A DNA stretch of 8,772 bases from an uncultured Rickettsiales bacterium (lineage in GTDB: Bacteria; Pseudomonadota; Alphaproteobacteria; Rickettsiales; UBA1997). The notes beneath the pieces were generated by a model that saw only the letters and a list, made by a program, of their open reading frames with translations, was not told where the DNA came from and searched no databases. Below, one piece after another: positions 6,509 to 8,772 of the stretch. The stretch spans positions 1 through 8,772 of the forward strand of contig CATOLK010000043.1 of the NCBI GenBank assembly GCA_951801155.1. Reading direction: 5' to 3'. Position 1 is the stretch's first letter. Each line of letters begins with the position of its first letter. Position numbers and translations under genes: made by a program.

Positions 6509-6536
6509 TTGACTTTTATTTATCTGTAATTATTAT
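6509..6536 (+). promoter_or_regulatory. Promoter of the Sel1-repeat gene
   Basis: TTGACT (6509-6514) and TATTAT (6531-6536) are spaced by 16 bases, close to the sigma-70 consensus. This is the best -35/-10 pair in the window. It lies 39 bases upstream of the start codon, between copy B and the gene. Confidence 0.6.
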
Positions 6537-6561
6537 GATGATCATATCATGAATATTCAAT

Positions 6562-6566
6562 AGGAG
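6562..6566 (+). promoter_or_regulatory. Strong ribosome binding site of the Sel1-repeat gene
   Basis: AGGAG sits 8 bases before the ATG at 6575. It is the strongest Shine-Dalgarno sequence in the window; most other genes here have weak or no recognisable sites, so this gene may be translated comparatively well. Confidence 0.7.
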
Positions 6567-6574
6567 AAAGCATT

Positions 6575-7141
6575 ATGTGCAATATTAATATAAAAACACT
6601 AAAAGACATAGATAAATATTTTCAGCTTGGATATAAATATTATAGTGGCGAAAATATTCCCATCGATAAAAAACAAGCTTTTTTATACTTTAACTATTGC
6701 GCTCAGTTAGGAAATACCAATGCAATGAATATTTGTGGCATTATGTTATATAGAGGTGACGGAATTCTACAAAATAAAATTGCAGCATTAGAATTTTTTA
6801 AAAAATCATTAAACGAAGGAAATGTAAACGCAATGATATATTATGGGTTGTTTTTAAAAAATGGAGATTGCGGCTTAAAAAAGAATAAAGAAGAAGCTGA
6901 AAAATTTTTTAAAATAGCAGAAATTGGTTCTAATCCAAAAAATGCATTTTTTTATGCTGAAGAATTAGAAAAAAATTCTTACATAGAAGAAGCAATTTTG
7001 TTTTACAAAATGGCTGCTCAGGGTGGATATTTAGAATCTAATAAAATTATTGAAAATCTAGAAAACAAATTAAAGGAATTACGTAGTTTAGATCTTATTA
7101 ATAATGAATTTTCAAAGAAAAATGAAAATAATGTTGCTTAA
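6575..7141 (+). CDS. Sel1-like repeat protein
   Basis: The 188-residue protein is made of Sel1-like (TPR-related) helical repeats, which serve as protein-protein interaction scaffolds. Three clear units are visible: about 15-46 (YFQLGYKYYSG... AFLYFNYCAQLG), 49-82 (NAMNICGIMLYRGDG... ALEFFKKSLNEGN) and 85-118 (NAMIYYGLFLKNG... AEKFFKIAEIGS). A fourth, shortened unit lies at about 122-152 (AFFYAEEL... AILFYKMAAQGG), followed by a charged coiled tail. No signal peptide or membrane segment is seen, so it is either cytosolic or exported by a system that does not use a cleaved Sec signal. In intracellular bacteria, Sel1 proteins are frequently involved in host interaction or envelope stress, but no partner can be named here. 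The gene has its own good promoter and ribosome site and is monocistronic as far as can be seen. Confidence 0.85.
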   Translation: MCNINIKTLKDIDKYFQLGYKYYSGENIPIDKKQAFLYFNYCAQLGNTNAMNICGIMLYRGDGILQNKIAALEFFKKSLNEGNVNAMIYYGLFLKNGDCGLKKNKEEAEKFFKIAEIGSNPKNAFFYAEELEKNSYIEEAILFYKMAAQGGYLESNKIIENLENKLKELRSLDLINNEFSKKNENNVA

Positions 7142-7164
7142 TTTTTAAGCTAATATTAATTTTG

Positions 7165-7179
7165 TTTTTAAGTTAAAAA
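7165..7179. terminator. Possible weak terminator after the Sel1-repeat gene
   Basis: TTTTTAA-G-TTAAAAA is a 15-base perfect palindrome 24 bases after the stop, followed by a T-rich tract. The stem has only A/T pairs, so it is weaker than a typical intrinsic terminator and may be compositional. Confidence 0.2.
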
Positions 7180-7294
7180 TTTCTTTATTTTGATTATATA
7201 ATTTCTATAAAAATAAAAGAATAGATGGTATTAAAGTTTGTTGAAAAAATAAATATAAAATCTATTATATTAAATAATAAAATATAAATTATTT

Positions 7295-8560
7295 ATGTTA
7301 GACCATAACAATTTTGTATACCTTGCCTTAGGTTCAAATATAGATAATAAGATCAATAATATATTATTAGCTATTGAAAAACTCAAAACATATAATATAA
7401 AAGTTATTGAAATTTCACCAATATATGAAACACCTGCATTATTATTAAAAAATTCTCCAAGTGATTGGAATCAAACATACCAAAATTGCGTTATAAAAGT
7501 TGATACAAATATAGAACCTTTAGAATTATTAAAAATTTGCAAAAAAATCGAAACAGAATTAGATAGAGATTTTTCAAAAAAATGGGCACCAAGACCTATT
7601 GATATTGATATTATTTTTTATAAGAATCAAAATATAAATTTTGAAAATTTACAAGTTCCACACAAAGAAGTTTATAATAGAAGTTTTGTATTGGATCCAT
7701 TATCATTTATTTATCCAGAAAAAGCAAAAAACTATTATAAAATAGGCCATCAACCTTTAATTATGGGGATTCTAAATATAACACCAGATTCTTTTTCTGA
7801 TGGCGGAAAATATAATAATTTTGAAGAATTTACAAAAGTTTTTACAAGTTGGGAACAAAATCAAGTTCAAATTATAGATATAGGAGCGGAATCTACAAGA
7901 CCGGGCGCAGAATCTTTGAAATTTAAAGAAGAATTAGAAAGATTAAAAAAGGTTTTTGATTTTATAAAAAATTATAAATTTAATGATATAAAACCGTTAT
8001 TGAGTATAGATACATATCATTATAAAACAGCTGAAAAAGCTATAGAAAATGGATTTAGTATAGTAAATGATGTTTCTGGCCTCAAAGATGAAAATATGAT
8101 TGAATTAGCAAAGAATAATAAAAATATAAAATTTGTTTTTATGCATAATTTAGGAATTCCAAGCGATAAAAAAGTAACAATTCCAGAATATAAAAATGTA
8201 GTAGAAGAAGTTGGAAATTGGTTGGAAAATAAATTAAATTTTTTAGAAAAAAATAACATAAAAAAAGAACAATTAATTTTTGATGTTGGTATTGGTTTTG
8301 GAAAAACTTCTTCTCAAGATTTGCAGTTGCTACAAAATATAAAAGAATTTCATAAATTCGGTATAAAAATTCTAGTTGGGCATTCTAGAAAATCTTTTAT
8401 GAAGATATTTAGTAATACGGAAGTAAAAGATAGAGATTTTGAAACTGTAGCAATTTCTTTAAAATTAAAACAAAATGTTGATATTTTAAGGGTACATAAA
8501 CCATTAGAACATAAAAGAGCATTTTTGGGATTTGACCATTTGGAAAATCAATTTGTATAA
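7295..8560 (+). CDS. folKP: Bifunctional HPPK-DHPS (FolK-FolP fusion)
   Basis: The protein joins two consecutive steps of folate synthesis: pyrophosphorylation of 6-hydroxymethyl-dihydropterin, then its coupling to p-aminobenzoate to form dihydropteroate. Residues about 7-142 are HPPK, with VYLALGSN (8-15) and WAPRPIDIDIIFY (97-109), where Asp103 and Asp105 bind Mg and ATP. Residues about 153-415 are DHPS, with MGILNITPDSFSDGG (157-171), IDIGAESTRPGA (194-205), SIDTYH (237-242), NDVSGL (258-263), FDVGIGFGKT (329-338), GHSRKS (362-367) and RVHKP (399-403). All catalytic positions expected of both domains are present; the linker is only about ten residues. The order FolK then FolP in one chain is known from Rickettsia and Francisella. 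No folB or folE is adjacent. The ATG at 7295 is six codons before the first strand; there is no clear ribosome site. Confidence 0.95.
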   Translation: MLDHNNFVYLALGSNIDNKINNILLAIEKLKTYNIKVIEISPIYETPALLLKNSPSDWNQTYQNCVIKVDTNIEPLELLKICKKIETELDRDFSKKWAPRPIDIDIIFYKNQNINFENLQVPHKEVYNRSFVLDPLSFIYPEKAKNYYKIGHQPLIMGILNITPDSFSDGGKYNNFEEFTKVFTSWEQNQVQIIDIGAESTRPGAESLKFKEELERLKKVFDFIKNYKFNDIKPLLSIDTYHYKTAEKAIENGFSIVNDVSGLKDENMIELAKNNKNIKFVFMHNLGIPSDKKVTIPEYKNVVEEVGNWLENKLNFLEKNNIKKEQLIFDVGIGFGKTSSQDLQLLQNIKEFHKFGIKILVGHSRKSFMKIFSNTEVKDRDFETVAISLKLKQNVDILRVHKPLEHKRAFLGFDHLENQFV

Positions 8561-8584
8561 AATGTTTATATATCTACTATTTTG

Positions 8585-8610
8585 AAGATAAAATTTCTTA
8601 ATCTTTTTTA
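8585..8610 (+). terminator. Possible terminator after folKP
   Basis: AAGAT (8585-8589) can pair with ATCTT (8601-8605), followed directly by a T-rich run. The stem is only 5 bp with an 11-base loop, so this is weakly supported; its place 25 bases after the stop is the main argument. Confidence 0.25.
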
Positions 8611-8618
8611 TTTTTACT

Positions 8619-8665
8619 GTTGTTTGTTCTTTAATTTCGTTTGTTTATATTATTTTCACTTTTTC
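8619..8665 (+). repeat. Degenerate third copy (half element) of the palindromic repeat
   Basis: TTGTTTGTTCTTTAATTTCG followed by TTTGTTTATATTATTTT matches the arm of copies A and B, where TTGTTTATTCTTTAATTT is followed by TTTATTTACATCATTCC. The aligned differences are almost all transitions. Only one arm is recognisable; the partner arm is absent or decayed in the remaining bases. A sequence resembling the -10 region of the other copies (TTTAATAATGTATATTATGG, starting near 8727) follows, as it does in copy A. Confidence 0.45.
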
Positions 8666-8772
8666 TGTTCTCGTAATAAAGGTTGAAAAAAGTCTAAAAA
8701 AATTTAAAATTTTCGATTTCCAAAAGTTTAATAATGTATATTATGGTAACAACTCAACACTAACCACAAGTT

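Larger units (their letters stand above)
6146..6574. other. 429-base spacer between divergent recN and Sel1-repeat gene
   Basis: No gene is seen. Bases about 6165-6290 form the recN leader, with TATAAT on the minus strand (6232-6237). Bases 6292-6410 are the palindromic repeat copy B. Around 6433-6442 there is TGCGCACGCA, an unusually GC-rich spot for this sequence. Bases 6500-6574 hold the promoter and ribosome site of the Sel1-repeat gene. Confidence 0.6.

Noticed and set aside
6533..6552. TGATCA-centred symmetric sequence near the Sel1-repeat promoter as an operator
   Set aside because: The symmetry is short and imperfect (ATGATGATCATATCATGA) and overlaps the presumed transcription start; no repeat of it elsewhere supports an operator.
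8020..8259. Minus-strand open frame of 79 codons
   Set aside because: It lies entirely within the DHPS domain of folKP on the opposite strand.

Overview
The window is a strongly AT-rich stretch (A/T at nearly all wobble positions, lysine-, asparagine- and isoleucine-rich proteins) with compact biosynthetic genes separated by decayed, repeat-bearing spacers. Together with scattered biotin genes, a fused FolK-FolP enzyme, a Sel1-repeat protein and palindromes built on ATTCCAG/CTGGAAT, this suggests a reduced-genome, host-associated alphaproteobacterium, most likely Rickettsiales-like. That placement is an inference from gene content and composition; no marker gene here proves it.

Layout. Bases 2-907 (+) hold the 3' part of a cysteine-rich, asparagine-rich repeat protein whose beginning lies outside the window and whose tail seems cut off by a frameshift, with the lost end readable to 974. 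A 235-base spacer with a 16-bp direct repeat and AT-only hairpins leads to bioD (1210-1830) and bioF (1827-2978), which overlap by 4 bp as an ATGA junction and encode two late steps of biotin synthesis. A 531-base spacer follows, carrying copy A of a palindromic repeat that is itself interrupted by a 168-bp palindrome-rich insert. Next come a small APH/choline-kinase-fold kinase gene with a TTG start (3510-4349, +), a long imperfect inverted repeat that probably ends transcription from both sides, and the convergent recN gene (4457-6145, -) for DNA double-strand-break repair. The 429-base spacer upstream of recN holds copy B of the repeat in inverted orientation and the promoter of a Sel1-repeat protein (6575-7141, +). 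Last is folKP (7295-8560, +), a fused HPPK-DHPS enzyme of folate synthesis, followed by a degenerate third repeat copy near the window end.

Working together: bioD/bioF and folKP are vitamin (biotin, folate) synthesis functions that such bacteria often keep. RecN is housekeeping repair. The cysteine-rich and Sel1 proteins are the likely surface or interaction genes.

The most unusual feature is the spacer repeat family. Copy B is a palindrome of about 119 bases whose two arms differ, within their central 28-pair block, only by G-T pairs when read on the + strand, as expected if an RNA hairpin rather than the DNA is being conserved. Copies A and B share a 43-base identical stretch, lie in opposite orientation, and bracket the kinase-recN pair with their promoter-like ends facing inward.
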